From Promethearchaeota archaeon (lineage in GTDB: Archaea; Asgardarchaeota; Lokiarchaeia; Sigyniarchaeales; SOKP01), in the NCBI GenBank assembly GCA_029838195.1, contig JALGVJ010000003.1, forward strand, positions 1-64,000: a stretch of 64,000 nucleotides of DNA. Direction: 5' to 3'. Both the position numbers and the translations under genes were made by a program. Positions 44,045 through 52,903 of the stretch are shown in pieces; position 1 is the first letter of the stretch; each line of letters begins with the position of its first letter. Below the pieces are notes generated by a model, which was not told the DNA's origin, ran no database searches, and was given only the letters and a program-made list of their open reading frames with translations.

Positions 44045-45709
44045 ATGGAATTTGAAAATAGAATTTCTCCAGCGGTGGTTGATGAGACCTCATGGAAGGA
44101 GAATGAGGAGCAGGTTTCGGTCAAGCCTGAATTGGAGGTGGCCACGGTTCTTTCTTATTTTGAGGAGCAGCGGGATCCTGTTGGCAAAATAAAGAAAAAG
44201 TCGAAGGAGCAATATCAGAGCTTATTGAAGCTTTATTGGCCTTATTATTTGATTCCGCTGAGCGAGGAAAATAGTGCAATTGGGATTGACGGCATGGCCT
44301 TAAGTTCTCTGGAGCTATTCAAAGGTCTGGCGATTAGGGAAGAGCAGATAAGGAACGAATTAAAAAACTTGGAAGATGCTGCGTTGCTTGAAGGGCTGGC
44401 AAATTTACAAGAAGCTTATAAAAGTTTAGGGGAGAAAGAGAAAGTAAAAGGCCTATTGTCTCCCGAATTCACGAAAGCCTTAATTGATTTAAGCAATTAT
44501 AGCTTGAAAGAGGGGTATTTGGGAATCTCCATCACGCCAGTTGTAGATGAGGATAAAGCTACAGAGATTTTTGAGAAAGTGGACATTTACGTGAAGACTA
44601 TAGCGGAAATAAAAGGTGATATTGATAAGAAGAATCAAATGATTGAAGAGGCGCTTAAACAAAAGAAAGAGGAAATAAATGGAGAAATCAAGGCGTTAGA
44701 AGCGGAGTATGACCAAAAAATAAATGAAATGACTCCTATCATCGAGGAAAATAAGCGAAACATTAATTCTAAGAGACAAGGCGAGATTGCGCATTTAAAG
44801 GAAGAGCGGAACAAGGAAATCGTCCAGACCATGAATTTAATCAAGGAATCTTTCAAGCCTATAGAAGCGAAAGTGGCATTTCTCAATGATTTATGGGAAA
44901 AAGACAAGAATACGGTGTTGAATATAAACGAGTCGGGAGAATTAATATCAGAAATCGAAGGGAGCATTGACCGGTTCAAGAATAGGATAAAAGAATTTGA
45001 TACTGAATTGACTAATATCCGTCAAGAAATCAATAAGATTGCTGAGCGTTTCACTCAAATTAATCAAAAATATGATAATGAGGAAAATATTGTTAATTCA
45101 AAATATGATAAACAAATTCAAGAAGAGGAGGCAAAAATCTCGGCTTTAGAAAACGAGAAAAGCGGAAAAATTAAAGAACGGCAAGAGATGGCAAATAAAT
45201 TAGACCAGCAATTAGCTCACCTCCAAGAATTAACGGATTCATTCAAAGAGCAATTAGACCAATCTGTTTCAGATTTAGATGAATATATTGCGAGAAATAC
45301 GGAATTAGGAAAACCTCTTAAATTAGAAGTGCCCATTTGGGTGGCTAAATTTTTTCATGTTAAAGAAGGTAGTCGTCAAATAGTTTTACCTCCGGTTTTT
45401 CTCCCAAGAATCATGCCGAAGAAAATAAAAGATGATGGATTAGGGCAAAATGATATACCGGTCATGATTTACAATGAATTATTCATTCCACATCTCAAGG
45501 AAACCTTTCAGAAATTTCTACAAGAAGAATCTGCCGCGAAAAAGCAAATGGAGGAAGATATAGGCGAGCAAGATTATCTTAAAATTAAAGAAATTCGAAA
45601 TCGTTTTATTGACGGGATTGACATGCTCTTGGGAAGGCAATTGATCTCTGCCAAAGCAAAAGAGATCATCCAAGCTAACGTGCTGGCAGCCTTCAAATCA
45701 TTTGAATAA
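44045..45709 (+). CDS. coiled-coil protein of unknown function (554 aa)
   Basis: A globular N-terminal part (about 1-180, including LYWPYYLIPLSEENSAIGID), a long coiled coil (about 190-425) and a C-terminal part with LEVPIWVAKFFHVKEGSRQI and VLPPVFLPRIMPKK. No nucleotide-binding motif. The first half of the gene is clearly richer in G and C than the neighbouring island genes, more like the metabolic genes after 50 kb, so it may be an old resident gene rather than an island gene. Monocistronic, 184 bases after the HNH gene. Confidence 0.6.
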   Translation: MEFENRISPAVVDETSWKENEEQVSVKPELEVATVLSYFEEQRDPVGKIKKKSKEQYQSLLKLYWPYYLIPLSEENSAIGIDGMALSSLELFKGLAIREEQIRNELKNLEDAALLEGLANLQEAYKSLGEKEKVKGLLSPEFTKALIDLSNYSLKEGYLGISITPVVDEDKATEIFEKVDIYVKTIAEIKGDIDKKNQMIEEALKQKKEEINGEIKALEAEYDQKINEMTPIIEENKRNINSKRQGEIAHLKEERNKEIVQTMNLIKESFKPIEAKVAFLNDLWEKDKNTVLNINESGELISEIEGSIDRFKNRIKEFDTELTNIRQEINKIAERFTQINQKYDNEENIVNSKYDKQIQEEEAKISALENEKSGKIKERQEMANKLDQQLAHLQELTDSFKEQLDQSVSDLDEYIARNTELGKPLKLEVPIWVAKFFHVKEGSRQIVLPPVFLPRIMPKKIKDDGLGQNDIPVMIYNELFIPHLKETFQKFLQEESAAKKQMEEDIGEQDYLKIKEIRNRFIDGIDMLLGRQLISAKAKEIIQANVLAAFKSFE

Positions 45710-45896
45710 CTCCACTATTTTTTATTATTTTAAATATTTGTTAGCAGAGAGAAATAGTTAGTAATGGTAAAATCAATTCATATTATTTTTAAAGGAGGTA
45801 ATCAAGTTCGTTTTTAAAAACAAATCTTAAAAAAGGTTCAATAAGAGAATTTTTTTCCATGAAACGGAACATTTTATCAATTTAAAAGTAAATCGA

Positions 45897-46550
45897 TTAT
45901 TTTGACTTGTGAGTTCTAACTAAATCTACTATAGATTCTTCTGCTTTAAGGGTAAGAAGGCGATCTTTTTCTATCAAATGTAATTTTCTGGCCTTTTCAT
46001 TAATCAACCACAATTCAGAATGAATGTTTTCTTCGTCTTGTTTATTTTGATTTTTCCCTGGTAAGCGAATAGAACAAGATTGTAAATTGTCTATAATGCC
46101 ATAGATATAATCTCGAGAAATAATAGCATATTTGTCATGGATTTTTAATAATTTGAAGTACTCTTGAGGCTGATATTGGTCGCATTTATATTTAAAATGA
46201 AATTCCTTATTTTTATTAACATAAATGGGCATGCCACAAAAAATACATCTTCTTAAAGATCCTTGCACTTTTAAGAATCTTGGTTCTTCTGATAGATAAT
46301 ATTTAAATTTTGTATGACCATATCTTGTTTTATAACCTGAAAGACTTTGGAATTTGAAGATCTCATTATCTTCTTTAGCCCTTTTTTCCAAATGGTATTT
46401 AATTTTAGAAAGAGTCCAATCTTGAGCGGTAAAATAACCTTTTTGATAAAAAAAATCAGAATGTACATAATCAAGAATCTCCAATGGAGCACAAGGCCCA
46501 AATTCGGATACAATGTTTTTAATGAAATCCATTTTAGAATATAAAACCAT
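45897..46550 (-). CDS. hypothetical protein with helical N-terminus and Cys motif
   Basis: A 217-residue protein. The first 85 residues look like a winged helix (IVSEFGPCAPLEILDYVHSD, WTLSKIKYHLEKRAKEDNEI). Then RRCIFCGMPIYVNKNKEFHF with CxxC and a later YKC suggests a small zinc site. The end is helical and charged. It is the third gene of a minus-strand operon, 52 bases after the SMC-NYN gene, so it may be a partner or regulator of that ATPase. Confidence 0.5.
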   Translation of the reverse strand: MVLYSKMDFIKNIVSEFGPCAPLEILDYVHSDFFYQKGYFTAQDWTLSKIKYHLEKRAKEDNEIFKFQSLSGYKTRYGHTKFKYYLSEEPRFLKVQGSLRRCIFCGMPIYVNKNKEFHFKYKCDQYQPQEYFKLLKIHDKYAIISRDYIYGIIDNLQSCSIRLPGKNQNKQDEENIHSELWLINEKARKLHLIEKDRLLTLKAEESIVDLVRTHKSK

Positions 46551-46602
46551 GAACTTTATTTTTTTTTAAAATCTTCCCCTTTCTGAATAAAAATTTAAAA
46601 TT

Positions 46603-49600
46603 TTATAGTTTACCATCCATTATTTTTTTAATTTTTTCTTCGAAACCTTCTTCAAATTGAATTCTATTTACTAATATGTTATAACGTATGGAGTGTTCCT
46701 CAAGAAATTGATTATATTGAGGATATTTTTCTCGATAATCCAAATATCTATCATTAGTAATAATATAAGAATTGTTTTTCCGTGCAAAATCTATGATGAA
46801 CCAATCATCATCTCTTCCTGCTGGTGCTTGAGAGATGGTTGGTTCATTAATTAATTTTTCAAATAACATTAGTTCTCCTTCAGAAATTTTATGTCTGATT
46901 CCCGAACCAAAAAGAATTAAAATATTTTTTTCTGGTACTCCCAAATTAATAAGTTTCTTCTTACAATTAAGTACATTTCTAATTGAAGGTTTATTTGAAA
47001 TGGGATTACTATAAGCGATATTAGATCCATCCAGAATGAATGAAAATTCAAGAGAATCTTCTAAACCATCGTCAATTCCAAGAATGGGTCGTTTTTGAGA
47101 AATCGTAGATTCAGAGAAATTCCCATTATTATTAATTAAAGGTATCTTTCCTACATTAAAATCTAAAATTTTACGTTCTGAATTAGGAAAATTAATCTCT
47201 TGATAATATCCTTGAGTAGCCACTTCTTTTTGGAAATCATTAAGAATTTTAAGTTGAGAATTTAGACTATCGATATTAGAAGTAATCCCCCTCTTTTTTT
47301 CTTCATCAATAGTTCTTTCTACGAGTTCTGCGATGGTATCTAAATCCTCTTTTAAAGGCAGTAAATTGATAAATTTGGTAATATATCCTTTTTGAACCAT
47401 TTCTTCTTGAAATTGGTATAAATTTTGACCATGCTCGTGATCTAATAATGCATACGATTCATCAAGGACGACAATATTATATTTAGCAATTTTTGCACTC
47501 ATGGAGATAATGGAGCGACAATAAGCATAAGTCTTCTCGCCGCTTGAAAATTCTTCCAAATCTCTGGTTTCTTGTAACCCTGCTTTTGTTTCAAATATTA
47601 TTGTTTTATTTTTAATATCAAATTGTAAAATTTGAGAATAATCTTTAAACACGTATTCGAAAAATTCCTTTTTACCATAGATATCTTTAAAAATTTTATC
47701 AAATTGTTCAGTTATAATTTTTAAATGAGCTTCATTTTTAGGTTTCTTCCCTTCAATGACCTTTTCTATATCATCTTTAAGAATTTTCAATCGTTTTTGG
47801 AGTTCTTTTGTAGAATTAATATATTTATTTAGTTTTTCGACATGATTATTATAATAATCAATGAATTTTCCCATTTCCAAAAACCCGAATTTCCGTGCAA
47901 CCTCTTTTATTTTTGATGTTAATGGTTCTAATTTTTTTTTAAGATCTTCTACTGATGCTTTGATTTTTTCCTCCTCATATTCCATTTTATTTAATTCTTG
48001 TTTATCTAATTCAAGCTTTTGATTAAGTTCAACAATTTTTTGTGTAAGAGCCTTTGGATTTGGATGTGGTTGATTCCTGTTTAGCCCTAATTTATTAATA
48101 AGGGATAATTTAGAAGGGATTTCATTAATTCGATTTAATAAATTCTCAATATCTTCGATTTTTTTCTTACGGGAATCAATTTCACGCTCTAAATTTTCAA
48201 TATTTTTCGTTTTTTCTGTTATTTTTTCTTTTAAATTCTTAATTCTTGTGTTGAGATTAATATAATCATCGATTTTAGAACTCTTACCCATCAATTGCTT
48301 TTTTAAATTCATCAAACTTTTTTGATTCTTGCTATATTTTTTTAAAATTTCAAGAATTTCTTTATTTTTTTTAATTTTTTCATTTAAACCTTGAACGGTA
48401 TTTTTATATTGTTTCAATTTCTCATTTTCCTTAAAAACAAGATTATTCTCCTCAAAAATCTCATGAAGCTTTTTAAAAGAAAAATAGAGTTCATTTCCAT
48501 TCTCTAATTTAAATTTAATGAGGTTTTCTTTACCAAAATCATGAGAACTAGCTTTGCTACAAGTATCCCGTAATTGGGTTAGAAATTTATTTATTTCAAT
48601 AATTCTTTCATTCTTTTTATTTAATTGTTCAATAATGCTTTTAGAATCAGTTAATTCCTCTTCATATTTATTTATTTTTTGTCCAATTTCTTTAATAATC
48701 AAGTTTGATTCTTTTTCATGTAAACTCTCTAAATTCAAGTTGAAGTCATGAATTAATCGTTTTTCTAATTTATCCCTTTCTTTTTCCTTTTTTCCTATCT
48801 TTTTTAATAAGTTTTTGGTTTTTGTATCAAATTGATTTTGAAAATCTTCATATTTTTTTTGATAGTCAATTAATTTCTTATAATCTACTTCTTTTTTTTC
48901 TTTAAGCTGCTCAAGCTTCGATTCCTCTTCTTGTTTTTGCAGAGTTAAGCTTTCTTCGTCATTCTCACATATAAATAATAATTTTTTAAATAATCCAATT
49001 TGTTTTTCTATTTTTTCTATTTTCGATTTTCTATTTAAATTACTGTTCTTAAATTGATTGATTCTATTTAATTGGTCACTATATTGTTCTTGTAATTTAA
49101 TATAGGAAGTAATTGTATTACCTGTCATAGATTCAGATATCCATTCTTGATATTGATTTAGAAACTCTAATTTTTTCTCTAAATTTTTTATTTTTTGTTC
49201 TATTTTTGCTACAAACACATCCTTAAAGAATAGAATTTGCTGTTTAAGAGATTCATCTCCCCTAATGGTTCGAATATTGAAGCAATCACGAAATTTTTCA
49301 TGGCTGATTTCTCTCTCTCCTCTGTTATCTATTTCATAAAAATTTCCAAGACTCAATGGATTAATCCGATTTAAGCTATTATCAAATTTCCATAAATGGG
49401 GTATTAATTTCACTTTATATTTGAGATTTTTATTAATTTCAAATATAATTTCACATGATTCAATGGCTTTAATAAATTTTGTAAAGTTAGCTTCATTTTT
49501 GAAAATATAATTATCTGAAGCAATTTCAAGGAGTGTAGCGGCCATGGATTTACCAATTCCATTTTTACCATGAATAGTGATGATACTCTGAGGTGCGATA

Positions 49601-49671
49601 TAAGGAATAACGTTTCTTCCTCTTGCATTAATATTAATGCTAATGTATTGAGCTGGTTTCATATCAAGCAT
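46603..49671 (-). CDS. SMC-like ATPase fused to a NYN (Zc3h12a-like) ribonuclease domain
   Basis: A 1022-residue protein. Walker A HGKNGIGKS at about 34-42; long coiled coils from about 150 to 680; signature FSSGEKTYAYC near 708-718; Walker B NIVVLDESYALLD near 733-745. After a linker, residues 878-1010 form a NYN/PIN-like RNase: FILDGSNIAY (D881), ILFGSGIRH, SQAPAGRDDDWFI (D954-D956) and YIITNDRYLDY (D974), the Zc3h12a arrangement with all acids kept. No zinc hook. A 70-residue protein gene precedes it by 14 bases and a zinc-site protein follows. Layout recalls Lamassu-type SMC-plus-nuclease defence systems, but this fusion is unfamiliar to me. Confidence 0.82.
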   Translation of the reverse strand: MLDMKPAQYISININARGRNVIPYIAPQSIITIHGKNGIGKSMAATLLEIASDNYIFKNEANFTKFIKAIESCEIIFEINKNLKYKVKLIPHLWKFDNSLNRINPLSLGNFYEIDNRGEREISHEKFRDCFNIRTIRGDESLKQQILFFKDVFVAKIEQKIKNLEKKLEFLNQYQEWISESMTGNTITSYIKLQEQYSDQLNRINQFKNSNLNRKSKIEKIEKQIGLFKKLLFICENDEESLTLQKQEEESKLEQLKEKKEVDYKKLIDYQKKYEDFQNQFDTKTKNLLKKIGKKEKERDKLEKRLIHDFNLNLESLHEKESNLIIKEIGQKINKYEEELTDSKSIIEQLNKKNERIIEINKFLTQLRDTCSKASSHDFGKENLIKFKLENGNELYFSFKKLHEIFEENNLVFKENEKLKQYKNTVQGLNEKIKKNKEILEILKKYSKNQKSLMNLKKQLMGKSSKIDDYINLNTRIKNLKEKITEKTKNIENLEREIDSRKKKIEDIENLLNRINEIPSKLSLINKLGLNRNQPHPNPKALTQKIVELNQKLELDKQELNKMEYEEEKIKASVEDLKKKLEPLTSKIKEVARKFGFLEMGKFIDYYNNHVEKLNKYINSTKELQKRLKILKDDIEKVIEGKKPKNEAHLKIITEQFDKIFKDIYGKKEFFEYVFKDYSQILQFDIKNKTIIFETKAGLQETRDLEEFSSGEKTYAYCRSIISMSAKIAKYNIVVLDESYALLDHEHGQNLYQFQEEMVQKGYITKFINLLPLKEDLDTIAELVERTIDEEKKRGITSNIDSLNSQLKILNDFQKEVATQGYYQEINFPNSERKILDFNVGKIPLINNNGNFSESTISQKRPILGIDDGLEDSLEFSFILDGSNIAYSNPISNKPSIRNVLNCKKKLINLGVPEKNILILFGSGIRHKISEGELMLFEKLINEPTISQAPAGRDDDWFIIDFARKNNSYIITNDRYLDYREKYPQYNQFLEEHSIRYNILVNRIQFEEGFEEKIKKIMDGKL

Positions 49672-49685
49672 TTTTCTTTCCCTCT

Positions 49686-49898
49686 TTATATTTTATTTCT
49701 ATTATCAAGGTATTTTCGGAACTCTTCATTAGAAAAATTTTCAAAATTATTACATTTAATGAGGGAATCCAGGAATTCTTGATAAACATCTTCTAAATTA
49801 AACGTCTCAACAATCTTCTGAATTAATGATTCTGTAATCATCTCATAATCCATAATTATTTCACGTAAAATATTTTTGCAGTTTTCCAATAAATACAT
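49686..49898 (-). CDS. small helical protein, first gene of the SMC-NYN operon (70 aa)
   Basis: MYLLENCKNILREIIMDYEM followed by ITESLIQKIVETFNLEDVYQ and a charged end. All-helical and acidic, 14 bases upstream of the SMC-NYN start and on the same strand. Small helical partners are usual in SMC-nuclease defence operons, where they bind the ATPase arms; that role is inference. No homology recognised. Confidence 0.55.
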   Translation of the reverse strand: MYLLENCKNILREIIMDYEMITESLIQKIVETFNLEDVYQEFLDSLIKCNNFENFSNEEFRKYLDNRNKI

Positions 49899-50185
49899 GT
49901 GTTTTTTAGAAATTTATATCTTTCTAAAAATATAAAATTAGAAAATTTAAAAAATTCGAATCTCGCTTCATCACCATAACGACAATAAAAATTAAAAAAA
50001 TGTTATCATCCAATTCTCTAATAAACCACATTAATATAAATTTTTTTTTTGGTAATTGAGATAAATTAAATAATATCATCAAGAAGATTACATAAGAAAT
50101 GGTAGATTCAAAGAATTTAATATTATTAAGATTAATCTTTAAATGAGTATCAATAAGCAAAAAAAGGAAAAAGGTATGTAAAATC

Positions 50186-51310
50186 GTGTCAGAGAAAGAA
50201 AAAGAAGAAGGGATATATTATATTGATGCCAAGCAATTAGAAAGCTTTATGAGGGACGTTTTCATAGCGTTAGGCGTGCCCGAAGAGGATGCGAAGATCA
50301 TAGCAGATGTCTTAATCACGTCTGATTTGCGGGGGATAGAGTCTCACGGCGTTCAGCGTTTCAAGATGTATTATGATAGAATTCGTGCGGGCATTTATGA
50401 AACTAAAACCAAGATTGATGTCATAAAAGATGGCCCCACCACGGCGTTATGGGATGGTAATAACGGAATGGGGCACGTCATTGCGTATAAAGCCATGAAA
50501 ACAGCCATAGAAAAGGCAAAGAAGTACGGATTAGGCGCCGTGGCGGTCAGGAATTCCACGCATTTTGGGATTGCCGGCTATTATTCCTTGATGGCGATAA
50601 AAGAAGGCATGATTGGCATTACAACCACGAATGCGAGACCGTCGATTCCTCCGACTTTTGGGTGCGAACCGATGTTAGGTACGAATCCCTTGACAGTGGG
50701 AGCTCCAACAGATGAAGAATTTCCTTTTCTCTTGGATTGCGCGACTTCTATCATCCAGCGGGGAAAAGTAGAGCTATATGCTCGGTTAAACAAGAAACTT
50801 CCGAAAAATACGGTAATTGATGACAAAGGAGAAGAATTAAGAGATCCTCAAGAAATTTTAGATAAGATGTTAGAAAGGAAAGCTTGTTTATTGCCATTAG
50901 GGGGGAAGGGAGAAGAAACTGCTGGTTATAAAGGATATGGATATGCTACAGTGGTCGAGCTGTTATCTGCTGCCTTGCAAGAGGGGATATATTTAAGGGA
51001 TACCTTAGGGATCAAGGAAAATGGACAAAAACGATTAAAAGTAGGGCATTTCTTCTTGGCAATTAATATAGAGAATTTTGCCGGTTTAGAATCATTTAAA
51101 AGAACCGCAGGTAATATCATGAGAGATTTGCGAAGTTCTCGAAAGATACCCGGCAAAGAAAGAATTTATACTGCCGGTGAAAAGGAGCACGAGATGAGCA
51201 AGAAACGAGAAAAAACGGGAATCCCCCTTAATAAGAGCATTCAAGAAGATCTTTTAACCATGCAAAAAGAATTAGGATTAACTCAATATAAATTTCCTTT
51301 TAAATCATGA
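50186..51310 (+). CDS. malate/L-lactate dehydrogenase family (Ldh2/MdhII) NAD(P)-dependent oxidoreductase
   Basis: A 374-residue member of the Ldh2 fold, unrelated to classical Rossmann malate dehydrogenases: TSDLRGIESHGVQRFKMYYD, VRNSTHFGIAGYYSLMA (catalytic His), TTTNARPSIPPTFGCEPMLG and TNPLTVGAPTDEEFPFLLDC. The family reduces 2-oxoacids such as pyruvate, oxaloacetate, sulfopyruvate or ureidoglycolate partners. Substrate cannot be fixed. Starts at GTG with a likely ribosome-binding site (aaaaaggaaaaagg) upstream. A 287-base empty stretch separates it from the SMC operon. Convergent with the CDF gene. Confidence 0.88.
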   Translation: MSEKEKEEGIYYIDAKQLESFMRDVFIALGVPEEDAKIIADVLITSDLRGIESHGVQRFKMYYDRIRAGIYETKTKIDVIKDGPTTALWDGNNGMGHVIAYKAMKTAIEKAKKYGLGAVAVRNSTHFGIAGYYSLMAIKEGMIGITTTNARPSIPPTFGCEPMLGTNPLTVGAPTDEEFPFLLDCATSIIQRGKVELYARLNKKLPKNTVIDDKGEELRDPQEILDKMLERKACLLPLGGKGEETAGYKGYGYATVVELLSAALQEGIYLRDTLGIKENGQKRLKVGHFFLAINIENFAGLESFKRTAGNIMRDLRSSRKIPGKERIYTAGEKEHEMSKKREKTGIPLNKSIQEDLLTMQKELGLTQYKFPFKS

Positions 51311-51343
51311 AATTAAAACCAAGAAATTCAATTTATCTAAATT

Positions 51344-52813
51344 TCACAATTTTTTATTTCTTTCTTGCTTATTTTTGAAAATGGTTCCATTCGTTCGACC
51401 AATAATCGGTTCGGAATGAATGATGACTTCCAAACTCTTTTCCAAGTTTAACCTTTCTTTTATTTCAAGTTCCAAACGGGACACGAGATTATGTACTTGG
51501 AAAATATTTAACGAGCCATCAAAAAAAACGTGAATTTCTAATATTAAATGATCCAAGGTTTTCCAGAATTCTAATCCATGATATCCTCGTATAGCTTCAT
51601 ATTTTTTTAGAATTTCCTCAATTTCTGCTTTAAGTTCCAATTTTTTTTCCTTATCTTTCAATGCAAAATCCACGGGTTCCATACCTTTTTCTACATGTTC
51701 AATTTGAGGCTCAATATGAGTAATGATGCGGGTGAGTTCAGGCGCTAATTTTTTAATGTCTCGTTCAAATCTCGTAGAAATGTCATGAGCTTGTTGGAGC
51801 GACAAATTAGGAATCATCACGATGGTGAAGGAGAAAAACAATTTATCTTTAAAAGAAAACAAGTTGCATTCTTTAAGTTCCGTTATTTCTGGATATTCTG
51901 GTTTTAAAGAATACACGATATTCATGAGATTATCCTTATAAATTAATTCGCTTCCTAAAGGATTCATTTCAATAATCATTTCTAACTCGTGAGCGGGGAA
52001 CAATCGTTTCCCAATAGCTTTTATTGCTAAATTAATTTCATTTGCTCGCGCCACGGAGATATGATCTTCAACAAATAAAACGATTTCTATGAATAATCTA
52101 TTCTTAATAACTCGTAATTTTATATCTTGAATCCCATTTACGTGCTTGAGATTAAAAATTTCTCGTCGAAATTGTTCCATGATGTATTGATTAACGGGAT
52201 TCACGTCCATTAATGCATTAATTCCGCCCCTTAATAATTTAAGAGCTCCAACGATTATCCAACCGGATAAAATGATGCTGATGATGGGATCCATGAAAGT
52301 GATGCCTACGAGGGATAAAATAAAACTTGCCAGTACTAATAAAGCCCGTAGCGAATCTTGAAATAAATTTAATCCTTGTAATTCCAAGGATAAACTCCTG
52401 TTCTTTTTTCCTTGCCAAATCAAAATCCTCGAATAAGCCATGTTAATCATGAAAGAAATTATCAAAAAGATCATTCCGGTTTCTGGATTTTTAATTTCAA
52501 ACACGCCTGTTAAAAGCGTGCGAAGTGCATTAAAAACTAAAAACATGTAAATAGCGATTAGAATGACGCTTTGAATTAATGCTCCAATTTCATCAATCTT
52601 AGAATGTCCATACATGTGTTCATGGTCAGCAGGTTTTCCGCTTTGATATAAAAAATATAAAGTAATGGATATGAACACGATATCTACTAACGTATCTATA
52701 GTTTCAGATAAAAAACTCAAGCTATTAGTAATTAATACTCCAATGATTTTCAAACACGATTGAATCAAGATGATGAAAAGAGTTATAACGCCAAATTTCA
52801 TTTTATCGTTCAT
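51344..52813 (-). CDS. cation diffusion facilitator transporter with extended cytosolic region
   Basis: A 489-residue CDF protein. Six membrane helices (about 5-205) with SFLSETIDTLVDIVFISITL in helix 2 and HEHMYGHSKIDEIGA after it. In helix 5 the usual HxxxD metal pair reads NLFQD, so selectivity may differ from zinc. After the first dimerisation domain (about 210-300) two more domain-sized repeats follow, each with a Glu-Pro-type end (IITHIEPQIEH, VIIHSEPIIG). Usual CDFs end near 300. The extra domains may sense metal on the cytosolic side. Confidence 0.8.
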   Translation of the reverse strand: MNDKMKFGVITLFIILIQSCLKIIGVLITNSLSFLSETIDTLVDIVFISITLYFLYQSGKPADHEHMYGHSKIDEIGALIQSVILIAIYMFLVFNALRTLLTGVFEIKNPETGMIFLIISFMINMAYSRILIWQGKKNRSLSLELQGLNLFQDSLRALLVLASFILSLVGITFMDPIISIILSGWIIVGALKLLRGGINALMDVNPVNQYIMEQFRREIFNLKHVNGIQDIKLRVIKNRLFIEIVLFVEDHISVARANEINLAIKAIGKRLFPAHELEMIIEMNPLGSELIYKDNLMNIVYSLKPEYPEITELKECNLFSFKDKLFFSFTIVMIPNLSLQQAHDISTRFERDIKKLAPELTRIITHIEPQIEHVEKGMEPVDFALKDKEKKLELKAEIEEILKKYEAIRGYHGLEFWKTLDHLILEIHVFFDGSLNIFQVHNLVSRLELEIKERLNLEKSLEVIIHSEPIIGRTNGTIFKNKQERNKKL

Positions 52814-52903
52814 GTCTTTCTCTGCCTTTAATTTATTAGAATTAATGTAAAAAATAGAAATAAAAAAATAAAGAATAACTTTTGAACTTTTTGGATTTAA
52901 CGG

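Noticed and set aside
49924..50160. 78-codon hydrophobic minus-strand open frame
   Set aside because: Low-complexity A/T-rich sequence with no ribosome-binding site; likely chance.
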